A DNA stretch of 49,963 nt from Candidatus Tiamatella sp. (GCA_015522645.1 WALV01000034.1:1-49963); one strand, 5' to 3'. Shown: positions 8,356 to 16,631, numbered from the stretch's first letter. Translations and numbers: made by a program. The notes: generated by a model not told the origin, from the sequence alone.

Positions 8356-9294
8356 TCACCTAACTAACAGGCCGTATAAGACGTCGCGCTCAGTTATAAT
8401 ACCCACTATCGATTCTTCTTCTATGACAGGCAATCCACTTAGCCCTGTTTTTACCATTCTCTCCGCAACTTCCCCTATATCCTCACTAGGATGGGTAATA
8501 GTGTAGTAAGGAGTAGAGATTTCTGATACATGAACTCTCAAGACCTCCCTTATGTCCCCAGTTTTAACGTATTTAAATGCCTTGTGAGACCCGAAGAAGG
8601 AGACTATTCCTTTTGCTGTAATGAAACCAGCTAGTTTGTCCTCATCGAAAACCAGTAATCTTCTGAACCCGTATTTCACTATAAGCTTCATCGCTTCCCA
8701 GAGGCTTCCCCTTTTGTCTATGCCTATTACAGTTCTACTCATAACTTCAGCGACTGTTCTCCAAGTAGTTTTCCCAGCTAGATACTTCACTAGATCATGC
8801 TCTGTTAAAACACCATTTACCGTATTCTCTTTATCTATTACAGGCAGGAATCCAACTCCGTGCTCAGCCATTGTTTTCAAAGCTTCATCGATTTTTGCGG
8901 AACCTACGATGGAGATAGGTGACTTGTAGATAAGTGCTTCAACAGGCATTTTCTCTAGTGATTCATATATATTGAAGCTAAATTTTTTGCTGACCATGTC
9001 AAAGAGGCTTCCCCCTCCCAAGTAATTGATAAGATCACCACCAGTTAATACACCATATAATCTCTCACCGGATTCAACAATAGGTAAGCCCCTGACATTA
9101 TTTGACGCTATTTTCTCTGTTGCCTCGAGAATACTTGAGTCCTTTGGTATTGTAATAGGAGGCTTAGAGGCTATTAGGAGAACTTCACCTAGTTTATCAG
9201 TGATATGTTGATTCCAATTTGGCTTCCCGTCACTTCTAATCCACCTGTATCCTTCCACCCTACGCCTAATCGGAGGTGGTATATGATGAGACAT
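8356..9294 (-). CDS. CBS-domain protein (second of three)
   Basis: 312 residues with four CBS repeats after a ~35-residue N-terminal extension (RRRVEGYRWIRSDGKPNW). Repeats show RGLPIVESGERLYGVLTGGD, VGFLPVIDKENTVNGVLTEH, RRLLVFDEDKLAGFITAKGI and SGLPVIEEESIVGIITERDV. No transporter, kinase or other effector domain is attached. The ATG has a GGTGA site 6 nt upstream. The 44-nt gap from the preceding CBS gene and 5-nt gap to the next indicate one transcript. It is related in layout to its two neighbours but not a recent copy. Confidence 0.92.
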   Translation of the reverse strand: MSHHIPPPIRRRVEGYRWIRSDGKPNWNQHITDKLGEVLLIASKPPITIPKDSSILEATEKIASNNVRGLPIVESGERLYGVLTGGDLINYLGGGSLFDMVSKKFSFNIYESLEKMPVEALIYKSPISIVGSAKIDEALKTMAEHGVGFLPVIDKENTVNGVLTEHDLVKYLAGKTTWRTVAEVMSRTVIGIDKRGSLWEAMKLIVKYGFRRLLVFDEDKLAGFITAKGIVSFFGSHKAFKYVKTGDIREVLRVHVSEISTPYYTITHPSEDIGEVAERMVKTGLSGLPVIEEESIVGIITERDVLYGLLVR

Positions 9295-9337
9295 GAGTTA
9301 TCACCCCGTTGAAAACATGGGCCTATTAATGGATAGA

Positions 9338-10150
9338 TTATATGTTTTCTAGAATAAATCTTGTTATATCTGATCTATCGATTATTCCTACTAACCTACC
9401 GTGTTCATCTGTAACCGGCATCCTCCCAAACCCCGTTGAAGCCATTATTTCAATAAGTCTCCATAAATCTTGGCTGGGTTTAATAGTGGCAGCAGGAGTA
9501 GACATTATTTCTTTTACTTTCACACTCCTAGCGGGCCCGGATTCTGAGTCAAGCACTATTCCAGATGAACGCTTCCGCAGGATATCGTACTGGGTGAGAA
9601 TGCCTATGCATTTTAACTTGGAATCGACAACAGGGAGCCCCGTGAATTTTTCTTTAACTAACTTCCTTATTGTGTGTGAAATAGTGTCGTCTTGGGTGAC
9701 ATATAGCAAGTTATTTGATGACATGGCTTCTGAAACTTTATTTTCAGTTAATTTTTCTTTTAAGAACCCACTCTCGTAGACCCATCTAATAAAGGCCTCG
9801 AGGCTTATGGTACCTGTGGGTTTTCCATCACTGCCAATTATTGGAACAGTCCATTCGTCCTCATCGACCATTAATCTTAGTGTAGTCGATGTATCGTCTA
9901 AGCTTTTAACTAAAATCTTCGGCCTCTCCATTAAACTCCTTACACATAGGTTTGATTTGCCAGAGGTCAATGTAATTATTGTAGCCCTATAGATTATTCC
10001 ACTAAGTAACTGGTGTTCATCTGTTACAAGAGCTATTCTAGGTGCATATCTCCGAAACTCCCTTCTCGCTTTGGTCAACGGGTAGTCTGGTTTCAGTTCG
10101 AGGAAATATGCGTCTTTTATCTCTTTAAGAGAAAGGGATAAGGTGTGCAG
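9338..10150 (-). CDS. CBS-domain protein (first of three), probable CTG start
   Basis: A CBS-only protein with four repeats, e.g. PRIALVTDEHQLLSGIIYR, VPIIGSDGKPTGTISLEAF, TGLPVVDSKLKCIGILTQYD and GRMPVTDEHGRLVGIIDRSD. The first standard start is TTG at 10078, but it would cut off the beginning of the first CBS repeat. Reading further upstream in frame gives LKEIKDAYFLELKPDYPL, which looks coding. The frame is open to a TGA near 10159, and no ATG, GTG or TTG exists in that extension. A CTG at 10150 lies 6 nt after a perfect GGTGA, the same spacing used by neighbouring genes, so I place the start there (270 residues). If CTG is not used, the gene starts at 10078 with 246 residues. Confidence 0.8.
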   Translation of the reverse strand: MHTLSLSLKEIKDAYFLELKPDYPLTKARREFRRYAPRIALVTDEHQLLSGIIYRATIITLTSGKSNLCVRSLMERPKILVKSLDDTSTTLRLMVDEDEWTVPIIGSDGKPTGTISLEAFIRWVYESGFLKEKLTENKVSEAMSSNNLLYVTQDDTISHTIRKLVKEKFTGLPVVDSKLKCIGILTQYDILRKRSSGIVLDSESGPARSVKVKEIMSTPAATIKPSQDLWRLIEIMASTGFGRMPVTDEHGRLVGIIDRSDITRFILENI

Positions 10151-10156
10151 AAGCAG

Positions 10157-10161
10157 TCACC
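10157..10161 (-). promoter_or_regulatory. Ribosome-binding site deciding a CTG start
   Basis: GGTGA on the minus strand, 6 nt before CTG at 10150. Several genes in this window have the same GGTGA-N5-7-start arrangement. It lies 33 nt past the stop of the upstream solute-binding protein gene. Confidence 0.55.
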
Positions 10162-10193
10162 AAAAAATAATCAGTGGTTAGCTGCTAATAAAA

Positions 10194-12014
10194 CTACTTC
10201 TTCATAGCGTACCATGCCGCGGCTATGATTATTATGATTATTATGATCACCGAGGTCCATAGCAGGGCAGCATTACCCTTCTTCTGCGTAGTGCTGGTCT
10301 GTGCTGGCGAAGAAGAGGTTGTTGTACTGGTTATAGTAGTCGAACTTGTTTGCACAGGCGATGTTGTACTCGTCATGCTTGATGATTGTGTTGACGTGGC
10401 CTGGCATTCCGCCGGTAAATTCATAGGTGTCTCATTAAGGAACTTCTTCCACATATTAACGAGCTGGTAGGCTACACATGGAACTTGCGGGGCAGGTTTG
10501 CTATGATCCGTTGACTCGAACTGTTTGAGTAAGCTGTCCGCTCTATTTATCATGGCATTCTCCCATTCAAGTTTTAGCTGGTTGAGTAGTGTCGCATCAC
10601 TACGCATCTTATTGTTCATGCTTGCAGCATATTTCTCTGAGAACGTTACATTCTTACCGGTAACGGGATCCTTGAAAGACAGCGGGCTCAATAGTTTCCA
10701 AGAGTAATATGCCATCCAATCATCACTTATCTTATGATTGATCCATGCATTTGCTATTTCGCTCCATGTATTCTGGAGATCTTGGTGGGCGTTCCCTACT
10801 AGAGCAGCTGAGAAGTATTGTTGCATAGCGAATTCCCAGCTAGCTGCTCTAGTGTCGTTGAAAATAAAGCCTATATTCCCTAGGGCATTCTCGTAACTCT
10901 GTTGCAGGTCAGGTCTCTTCAAACTAGGTGGAGCAACCTTAAATACCGCTGGATTTATAGGGAGCCTGTTTATGTCTTTGTAAAGCCAAACCTGCTGTCC
11001 ACCGTACTCGCTAAGTACCCATGCTATGAATGCAAGAGCTTGAATAGGGTGTTTGGTGCTCTTCGCTAATGCTATAGGATCTCCATTTATGGCCGTTTGT
11101 TTCTGCGGCATTATGTACTCTGTATGCGGGTTTATTTGCATGGCAATATAACCGTAGAAGTCTATTGTGACACCTGCTGCAATATCTCCTTGGATTACAG
11201 CCTCTCTAACAGCATCACTTGCATCGTAAATCTTAGAGTTACCTGCAAATCCTGTTAGAATCATCCACCCCAAATCCCATCCATACACCTGGAGCATTAT
11301 CTCGTATATTCTCGTGTTACTAGTGGATTTCGTTGGATCAGCTCCTCCCACGCTTAACTGTGGTGTAGTGGCGAATATAGGGTTCGATAGATCCACCCAT
11401 GTACGCGGTGTAGGTAGATTCCATTCCTTCAGCTTGTCGTGGTTGACGGTGAAGCCGAAACTGCTTAAAGCAGCAGCAATCCAATATACTTTACCATCAG
11501 GACTGAATCTCTTTAATGGTATTCCATGTATGGTATTAGGGAACTTGCTGGCTTCGTAGAGAGCTGCATAAGCTGCTTTATTATAATCAGGGCTAATCGG
11601 AGCCAAGTAACCGTCCTTGTATAGGTAATCGAATAATGTAGGACCACCACCCCAAGCTACGTCAATAGGTGCTTTACTCATATAGTACTCAAATAACGTC
11701 GGCCCTACTTGTACAAAGTTTAGACCTACTATGTTTAATTTTTTCGCAACAGGGCTATTAAGGAATAGCTCCTTCGTCTTTTGCTGTATAGCTATGTCAT
11801 GCCTGGTTATAATAAGCAGTTTGACGGGCCCGGTATCACCGCTTTGCTTCCATAGTTGTACTAAATAATTAAGCCATGGATAGGGTTCTTGTGCATTTCC
11901 CCATGGCCATTTATTATCGGCTGCTCTAGTATTAATCGCTGTAATAGGTGCCGCTATCGAGAATACCAACCCTACAATAAGGAATATAGAAGCTATTCTC
12001 AGAATTCTATTCAT
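10194..12014 (-). CDS. Membrane-anchored ABC-type solute-binding protein
   Basis: About 606 residues. The start ATG (MNRILRIASIFLIVGLVFSI) begins a signal peptide; an upstream in-frame start at 12068 would put 18 residues before it and is unlikely. The mature part resembles the iron/thiamine-type extracellular binding proteins (family 1): VDVAWGGGPTLFDYLY-like ligand-loop region, SSFGFTVNHDKLKEWNLPTP, the PRTWVDLSNP motif, and the HPIQALAFIAWVLSEYGGQQ helix. The real ligand is not predictable. It ends with a Thr/Ser linker (~550-580) and a hydrophobic anchor with eight consecutive Ile and a short Lys tail, the crenarchaeal way of tethering binding proteins outside the membrane. No permease or ATPase gene adjoins it. 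The anchor-coding DNA is almost identical to that of the livK-like gene. Confidence 0.88.
   Translation of the reverse strand: MNRILRIASIFLIVGLVFSIAAPITAINTRAADNKWPWGNAQEPYPWLNYLVQLWKQSGDTGPVKLLIITRHDIAIQQKTKELFLNSPVAKKLNIVGLNFVQVGPTLFEYYMSKAPIDVAWGGGPTLFDYLYKDGYLAPISPDYNKAAYAALYEASKFPNTIHGIPLKRFSPDGKVYWIAAALSSFGFTVNHDKLKEWNLPTPRTWVDLSNPIFATTPQLSVGGADPTKSTSNTRIYEIMLQVYGWDLGWMILTGFAGNSKIYDASDAVREAVIQGDIAAGVTIDFYGYIAMQINPHTEYIMPQKQTAINGDPIALAKSTKHPIQALAFIAWVLSEYGGQQVWLYKDINRLPINPAVFKVAPPSLKRPDLQQSYENALGNIGFIFNDTRAASWEFAMQQYFSAALVGNAHQDLQNTWSEIANAWINHKISDDWMAYYSWKLLSPLSFKDPVTGKNVTFSEKYAASMNNKMRSDATLLNQLKLEWENAMINRADSLLKQFESTDHSKPAPQVPCVAYQLVNMWKKFLNETPMNLPAECQATSTQSSSMTSTTSPVQTSSTTITSTTTSSSPAQTSTTQKKGNAALLWTSVIIIIIIIIAAAWYAMKK
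10195..10284. repeat. Anchor-coding inverted repeat, arm A (90 bp)
   Basis: This 90-bp stretch is the reverse complement of 33259-33348 with one mismatch (position 10277 versus 33266). It encodes the membrane anchor and the first two stop-codon bases of the solute-binding protein gene. The similarity stops abruptly on the linker side and right at the stop codon. Confidence 0.93.
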
Positions 12015-12091
12015 CCTCCATCCCTCGAGGCATTTTTCGGGAATACATAGTAATATGATAGATAACAAAATATTTTCCTCTAACTATGTGG

Positions 12092-12104
12092 TAATTATTT
12101 ATAA
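12092..12104 (+). promoter_or_regulatory. Probable TATA box for the anchored surface protein
   Basis: AATTATTTATAAG stands in the gap between two divergent exported-protein genes, about 56-68 nt before the rightward ATG. A GGGGTG ribosome-binding site follows at 12147-12152. Confidence 0.4.
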
Positions 12105-12159
12105 GTAACAACTGGTTCCAAGGATTACCTAGAACTCCCTAATACGGGGTGCAATACAC

Positions 12160-13329
12160 ATGAATATGAAAGCAGTAACAATTCTCTTAATCTTGGTTAT
12201 AGGAGTATCGATGCTAGCAATAATACCTCACCCGGTGAACGCTAATACGTCTAAGATAGTTATCGGATTCGACATGGCTCACGGTGAGAATGCCAAGTAT
12301 GTAACTAATATATCAAAGACTCTGGATTACGCGAAGATCATACTGATAAACAAGTCTTTCGATCAGGTTGACTTAAGCCAGTTTGATATTATTGTGGTAG
12401 GACAGCCAACATCTTATTTGAGCCCGGATGAAATGGATGCACTAGCTAAATGGCTCGAATCTGGAGGTAAGGTTTTGTGGTTAGCTGGTGACAGTGATTA
12501 TGGTAGTGGGAATGTTACACAGGCCGCGGTCAATACTGTGGCTGAGTATGTTGGATCGCATTTGAGAGTGGATGAGGGTGCAATATACGATAATAAGCAT
12601 GACGCACAGAAGTTCTATAGAGTCCTAGCCCAAGTGTATCCTGACAAGGAAGCCTCTGCAGTAGCGGACGGTATAACACATCCAATACTAGCCCATGGCC
12701 CAGACAACGTTGTCTACGTTTACGACAACGGTACAGTTAACTTACTCGCATGCCAGAACCCACCGCAGAACGTTATCAGAATAGCCAGGTACTATCCGAC
12801 AGCATACATAGCTGATAACAACCTGCCGCCTCCACTCGCTATAAACCAGATATTCGCTGCCGGACTAGCCCCAGGCACCGGTGCCACCGCAGAAGCAGTA
12901 ACTGGCTGCCCAAACGCCAACTACACATTTATAGCAGCTGAAGTATTACCGACATCCAGCAATAAAGCTTCCCTAGTTATAGTTAGCGGTGAATCGCCTT
13001 ACGGTGACTACGAACCTACATTCGCTCCCTCCTATTACGGTGTGACTTTAGATGGCCCTAAGTTCATCTATAATGTATTCAAATGGGCCTATAGTTTCGT
13101 GCAAACATACACGCCTCCCCAAGGAGTAACTGTAACCCAGAAAGAGACAGTGACTCAAACCACTACGGTTACCAACACTGTAACTCATACAACTACTCAA
13201 ACATTGACAAAGACAACCACTTCACCGACCACGATAACTGTTGAGAAATCCAATGCAGGAGCGGTTGTCGGTGCAGCTATTATAGTGTTCATAGCCATAG
13301 TGGCTGCAGCATATATACTCAAGAAATAA
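12160..13329 (+). CDS. Secreted, C-terminally anchored surface protein with GATase-like domain
   Basis: 389 residues: signal peptide (~1-28, ending VNAN), a soluble domain, a Thr-rich linker (~325-355, TVTQ/TTT repeats) and a C-terminal membrane helix followed by LKK. The first part, KIVIGFDMAHGENAKYVTNI, with FDIIVVGQPTSYLSPDEMDA and WLESGGKVLWLAGDSDYGSG, looks like the Rossmann-like GATase/DUF4350 fold used in some ABC-transport-associated and surface proteins; no catalytic triad is evident. Similar proteins are common on crenarchaeal envelopes, but the function is unknown. It diverges from a gene for an anchored solute-binding protein, which suggests a joint surface role. Its 3' end overlaps the convergent MptE-like gene by 11 nt. 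Confidence 0.75.
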   Translation: MNMKAVTILLILVIGVSMLAIIPHPVNANTSKIVIGFDMAHGENAKYVTNISKTLDYAKIILINKSFDQVDLSQFDIIVVGQPTSYLSPDEMDALAKWLESGGKVLWLAGDSDYGSGNVTQAAVNTVAEYVGSHLRVDEGAIYDNKHDAQKFYRVLAQVYPDKEASAVADGITHPILAHGPDNVVYVYDNGTVNLLACQNPPQNVIRIARYYPTAYIADNNLPPPLAINQIFAAGLAPGTGATAEAVTGCPNANYTFIAAEVLPTSSNKASLVIVSGESPYGDYEPTFAPSYYGVTLDGPKFIYNVFKWAYSFVQTYTPPQGVTVTQKETVTQTTTVTNTVTHTTTQTLTKTTTSPTTITVEKSNAGAVVGAAIIVFIAIVAAAYILKK

Positions 13330-14041
13330 TCTTGACTCTATCTCCATATACTTTCTTTATTTTTTCCAGTAACTCGTAAAGAATCCTTATTTTTATACGT
13401 TTTGTTTCCTTGCTCCATGACACTGTTACTTCTTTGTGAGTGAAGATAGGGTTCTCCGAGAAGCAGCAGACAATTATTCTATTGAAACCTAGGGTTAAAG
13501 CAAGTAGAATAGCTCTATCCCCGTCAGTAAACCCGCCAACGTTCTTTATGCACACATAATCTTCAGTTTGAGTGGTTATTACTGTTTTAGCGTACCGAAG
13601 TAAGGAATTTAGGTATGCAATCCGGTAAATGTTATCTCCGTGTGCGTGTATTACAATGTATCTCCCCATCTCTTGTATGATACTATACATTTTCAGGGGA
13701 CCGTCCAGATCGGATACTACTATATCAGGCATTCTCCCCGTCTCGAGGAAGAACGCGTAAGATGCCCCGTCAACCCCTATTAGAATAGTGTTTTCCGGGA
13801 ATATTAGCTGATGACGCTCTAGCTGGCTTAATTCCGGTCCTATTATTATAGCGTTTCCTTTATTTGAGGCAATTTCCTTTAGCTTGCTCCATGTTTCCTC
13901 TATCCTTCGGCAGTCTATTATGGAAAAAACGTAGCTTACGGCTATTCTGTCCTTAGAGGGTTCAAGGTTAAGAAGTTTGTAGCCTGTTGTTAGATAGTAG
14001 TCTTTGAAATAGTTATTTCTGCCGTGTCTTCTAGTCAGCAT
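13319..14041 (-). CDS. mptE: 6-hydroxymethylpterin pyrophosphokinase, MptE-like (DUF115)
   Basis: 240 residues. The family (DUF115, related in fold to thiamine pyrophosphokinase) transfers pyrophosphate from ATP to 6-hydroxymethyl-7,8-dihydropterin in archaeal pterin synthesis. Visible signatures: AIIIGPELSQLERHQL, TILIGVDGASYAFF, MPDIVVSDLDGPL with the Asp pair that binds metal, YIVIHAHGDN, and KNVGGFTDGDRAILLALTLG. The start ATG overlaps the stop of the DUF447 gene upstream (ATGCTGA), indicating coupling. The final bases overlap the convergent surface-protein gene. Confidence 0.82.
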   Translation of the reverse strand: MLTRRHGRNNYFKDYYLTTGYKLLNLEPSKDRIAVSYVFSIIDCRRIEETWSKLKEIASNKGNAIIIGPELSQLERHQLIFPENTILIGVDGASYAFFLETGRMPDIVVSDLDGPLKMYSIIQEMGRYIVIHAHGDNIYRIAYLNSLLRYAKTVITTQTEDYVCIKNVGGFTDGDRAILLALTLGFNRIIVCCFSENPIFTHKEVTVSWSKETKRIKIRILYELLEKIKKVYGDRVKIIS

Positions 14042-14589
14042 TTCAGTTCATCCATCATCTTTAAATATAGTTCATCGGATGTGGATCGTTTTATTGATTT
14101 TGAACAAGTCTCATAGATTTTGCAGTACTCTTCTTTACTTGTAATGTTTGCTTGAAGCTTGGTGTAATATACCATTAGCTCTATAAGACAACCATCAGCT
14201 CTAGAGTAACCGTTCTCCAATAAGGTTAATGCCTTAGTCTCGTTTAATGGTGTTATTTCTATAACCTCATAATTATCATGCTGGGTTACCCTGTTAATTT
14301 TGCCTTCTATATAAATTGGAACACCTGGAATGATATAGCATTGATGTCTTGCACTGTATACGGTTTTCAAGTTCTTCTTGAGAGATTGGTAGAATATTTT
14401 TGCATTCAATGTTGGATAGATAAATATGTGCATGCATTCTTTTATCCTATGATAAAGCCGAGAGTTTTCGAATATTCTAGCATATATGTAGCCTTTTGCG
14501 CATTTAATGCCTAAGGGCATGTTTTCGCCTGAACTACATAAAACAGCTATTGTTTCAATGTAGGTATTTCTGCATTTTCCCAAGCTCAC
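14035..14589 (-). CDS. DUF447 (flavin-split-barrel-like) protein
   Basis: A 184-residue protein with the features of archaeal DUF447: YIETIAVLCSSGENMPLGIK at the start (the family's E..V.T....PMGI pattern), a CYIIPGVPIYIEGKINRVTQ strand pair, and RADGCLIELMVYYTKL near the end. The fold is related to FMN-binding split barrels, but the activity is unknown. The start is GTG; the stop overlaps the MptE-like gene. DUF447 proteins are often found near pterin and one-carbon genes in archaea, which agrees with this neighbour. Cysteine is more frequent than usual. Confidence 0.78.
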   Translation of the reverse strand: MSLGKCRNTYIETIAVLCSSGENMPLGIKCAKGYIYARIFENSRLYHRIKECMHIFIYPTLNAKIFYQSLKKNLKTVYSARHQCYIIPGVPIYIEGKINRVTQHDNYEVIEITPLNETKALTLLENGYSRADGCLIELMVYYTKLQANITSKEEYCKIYETCSKSIKRSTSDELYLKMMDELKC

Positions 14590-14605
14590 GGATTCCAGTT
14601 TGAGA

Positions 14606-15403
14606 TCACCTTGTTAGTTTTGAAAGAGTTATACAGATAGCTTCTTCTGTTCGGATGGTTATAGTCCCTTGGTTTTCCAGGATGTTGACAATTTCACTGT
14701 ATTCAATGTTTTTATATATTGATTTAATCCCTCTATTAGGTCCTCCAAAGAAGAATACCCTTTTCTCGGCTTTTTTACATTTCAAGCATTTTTCTATGGG
14801 GGTTCCTCTTACACTTGTTCCTATTATTGCACCCGGGTTTATTCGGAGAATAATTCTACGCAAATCTTTACTATTATTCGGGCAGTGTACAGTGAAGCCG
14901 GTATAGTATTCATTTCCCTCTATGATTCTATGTTTGTTAGCGTCAACGAGGACAATATTATCTGAGGGATAACCCTTTCTAGTTTCTACGATAAGAGGTT
15001 TATCTAGGCCAACGTCGATTCTCGCATGTCCGCTGCCGGCATCGATTACCCAACCTAGTCTTATAGGATCCTTTTTTAAATCTGGTAATACGGTATGGAT
15101 AGCTAAATTCAGGGGATAAGCTATTCCTACCTTTCTAAGCGTATCCTTTTTCTTAATGTATTTCTTGAGGTAAGGAGGTACTAGGACATATTTTAGTACG
15201 TCGCAGAAAATTCTGTGGTTTATATTACTTCTTTCGTCACGATAAACTATAGCATTGTCCACTTGGAATAATCCTAGTATACGGGCTATCCTAGATACAG
15301 TAAGTGTTTTCAATTCCAGTGTAGGTTCAACGGATATCGTGGATGATGGGATAATGATAGTATCAGAAAACCGGTTTTTCTTCAAGATATTCTTTACTGG
15401 CAT
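14606..15403 (-). CDS. SPOUT-class RNA methyltransferase (DUF171 family)
   Basis: 265 residues of the Methyltrn_RNA_3 (DUF171, SPOUT1/C9orf114) family of SAM-dependent methyltransferases. Matching regions: SRIARILGLFQVDNAIVYRD at the N-terminus, LKYVLVPPYLKKYIKKKDTLRKVG (split: KYVLVPPYLKKYIKK), GNEYYTGFTVHCPNN, and the knot-forming C-terminal part VFFFGGPNRGIKSIY. The RNA target in archaea is not known to me. The inserted middle domain (~90-185) is OB-like. It lies downstream of a small basic protein gene and upstream of DUF447 with gaps of 28 and 16 nt. Confidence 0.82.
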   Translation of the reverse strand: MPVKNILKKNRFSDTIIIPSSTISVEPTLELKTLTVSRIARILGLFQVDNAIVYRDERSNINHRIFCDVLKYVLVPPYLKKYIKKKDTLRKVGIAYPLNLAIHTVLPDLKKDPIRLGWVIDAGSGHARIDVGLDKPLIVETRKGYPSDNIVLVDANKHRIIEGNEYYTGFTVHCPNNSKDLRRIILRINPGAIIGTSVRGTPIEKCLKCKKAEKRVFFFGGPNRGIKSIYKNIEYSEIVNILENQGTITIRTEEAICITLSKLTR

Positions 15404-15431
15404 ACTGATATGAACCTATTAGGTTCTTTAA

Positions 15432-15563
15432 TTACCGTCTTCTTCCTTTCTTTTTACTCTTTTTCTCTTGTGTTCCCGTCATTGCAGCTTTCCTTCTAGC
15501 TTCTTCTTCGATCTCTCTTCTAGTTGAATCTATAAATAATGTGGTTTTTTGCTTGCCTCCCAT
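15432..15563 (-). CDS. Small basic protein, 43 residues
   Basis: A short gene with a perfect ribosome-binding site: GGTGA, 6 nt, ATG. The product starts MGGKQKTTLFIDSTRREIEE, continues EEARRKAAMTGTQEKK and ends in SKKKGRRR. It is strongly charged, probably a single helix with a basic tail, and has no membrane segment. The MGGK opening resembles the start of archaeal S25e, but it is much too short and lacks the rest of that family. It is 28 nt before the RNA methyltransferase gene, so a role with RNA or ribosomes is possible but unproven. Confidence 0.7.
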   Translation of the reverse strand: MGGKQKTTLFIDSTRREIEEEARRKAAMTGTQEKKSKKKGRRR

Positions 15564-15653
15564 TTGTATCACCAGGATAATAGGACAGGCTAAGACTTAT
15601 TTAATAAGGTTATATTCCTGTTTTACCCTAAGTATCAGCCGGTGTGTAATACA

Positions 15654-16559
15654 ATGGCCTTCCTATACCGTAGTAAACCGGTAGAGGGTCCAGCTAAGAG
15701 GCTTTCCGGTTTAATAGAAAAAAGGAAAACAATCCCTGTTATAGGCGTCTTTAACCCTATCAGCGCACTTCTAGCGGAGTCAATAGGTTTCGATGTAATA
15801 TACTTAAGTGGCGCAGCCTTAACAGGCAGTTTGGCAATGCCTGATTTGGGGCTTATAACCCTTACTGAACTAGTCATGTCGACCAGATACATAACAAGGG
15901 TAACTAGTTTGCCTTTAATTGTTGATACTGATACAGGGTTCGGTGAAACAATTAATGTTCAAAGGACAGTGATGGATCTAGCTGACGCGGGTGCAGCAGC
16001 TATTCAAATAGAAGACCAGGTTCTTCCGAAGAAATGCGGTCATTTAAAAGGCAAGAAACTGGCTCCTGCAGAGGAAATGGTTAGGAAAATAATTGCTGCA
16101 AAGAGGATTGCAAAAGATAAGATGCTAGTTATTGCGAGAACTGATGCCAGAGGAGTAGAAGGCTTAGACGAGGCGTTGAGGAGGGCCAAGCTTTACGAGC
16201 AAGCTGGAGCCGACATAATTTTTCCAGAGGCACTTACGAGTGAAGAGGAATTTAGGGAATTCTCGAAAAAGATAAACATACCACTACTAGCTAATATGAC
16301 TGAATTCGGAAGGACCCCGTATTTTACAGTTGAAGACTTTAGTAATTGGGGCTATAAACTTGTTCTATTCCCGGTTACTCTATTCAGGGTATCACTTGGA
16401 GCTATGAGGGATGCTCTTAAAACCATAAAATCCGAGGGAACTCAGAGAGGAATTCTAGATAAAATGATGACGAGGCAAGAATTCTACGAGCTTATAGGTT
16501 ACTATGAATATGAAAAGGAAGACAATTCGGTATACGAGTTTTCCAGAAAGGTTTCCTAA
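15654..16559 (+). CDS. prpB: Methylisocitrate lyase family enzyme (PrpB/isocitrate lyase superfamily)
   Basis: 301 residues of a (beta/alpha)8 enzyme that cleaves 2-methylisocitrate to pyruvate and succinate or a related substrate. The substrate and Mg site DTDTGFGETINVQRT (~91) and the catalytic loop PKKCGHLKGKK with Cys128 are intact, as is IARTDARGVEGLDEALRRAK. The start ATG follows a GGTG site; an in-frame GTG four codons earlier is less likely. Members of this superfamily with an intact KKCGH loop are usually lyases. Specificity for methylisocitrate over isocitrate or another acid is inferred. The methylmalonyl-CoA mutase operon 6 kb away makes a C3/C4 acid role plausible. Confidence 0.87.
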   Translation: MAFLYRSKPVEGPAKRLSGLIEKRKTIPVIGVFNPISALLAESIGFDVIYLSGAALTGSLAMPDLGLITLTELVMSTRYITRVTSLPLIVDTDTGFGETINVQRTVMDLADAGAAAIQIEDQVLPKKCGHLKGKKLAPAEEMVRKIIAAKRIAKDKMLVIARTDARGVEGLDEALRRAKLYEQAGADIIFPEALTSEEEFREFSKKINIPLLANMTEFGRTPYFTVEDFSNWGYKLVLFPVTLFRVSLGAMRDALKTIKSEGTQRGILDKMMTRQEFYELIGYYEYEKEDNSVYEFSRKVS

Positions 16560-16631
16560 AAGCCTTATTAATATTTCACGCTTAAAACAGTATTCTCCTC
16601 AGTTACCCCCAATAGAATAAAGGGGCATCTT

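Noticed and set aside
9342-9779. A long rightward frame (145 codons) opposite the CBS gene
   Set aside because: It is the antisense shadow of a well-supported CBS protein, and the product is Ser/Thr/Leu-rich without any domain.
10225-10260. A simple repeat of ATT/ATG-like triplets (poly-Ile codons)
   Set aside because: It is explained by the eight-isoleucine membrane anchor and is not an independent microsatellite.
13319-13329. An overlap of convergent genes by 11 nt as a possible frameshift or sequencing error
   Set aside because: Both ends are sensible (a Lys-Lys anchor end and an MptE-like end), and similar small overlaps occur at 22886-22891 and 41752-41757, so it reflects genome compactness.
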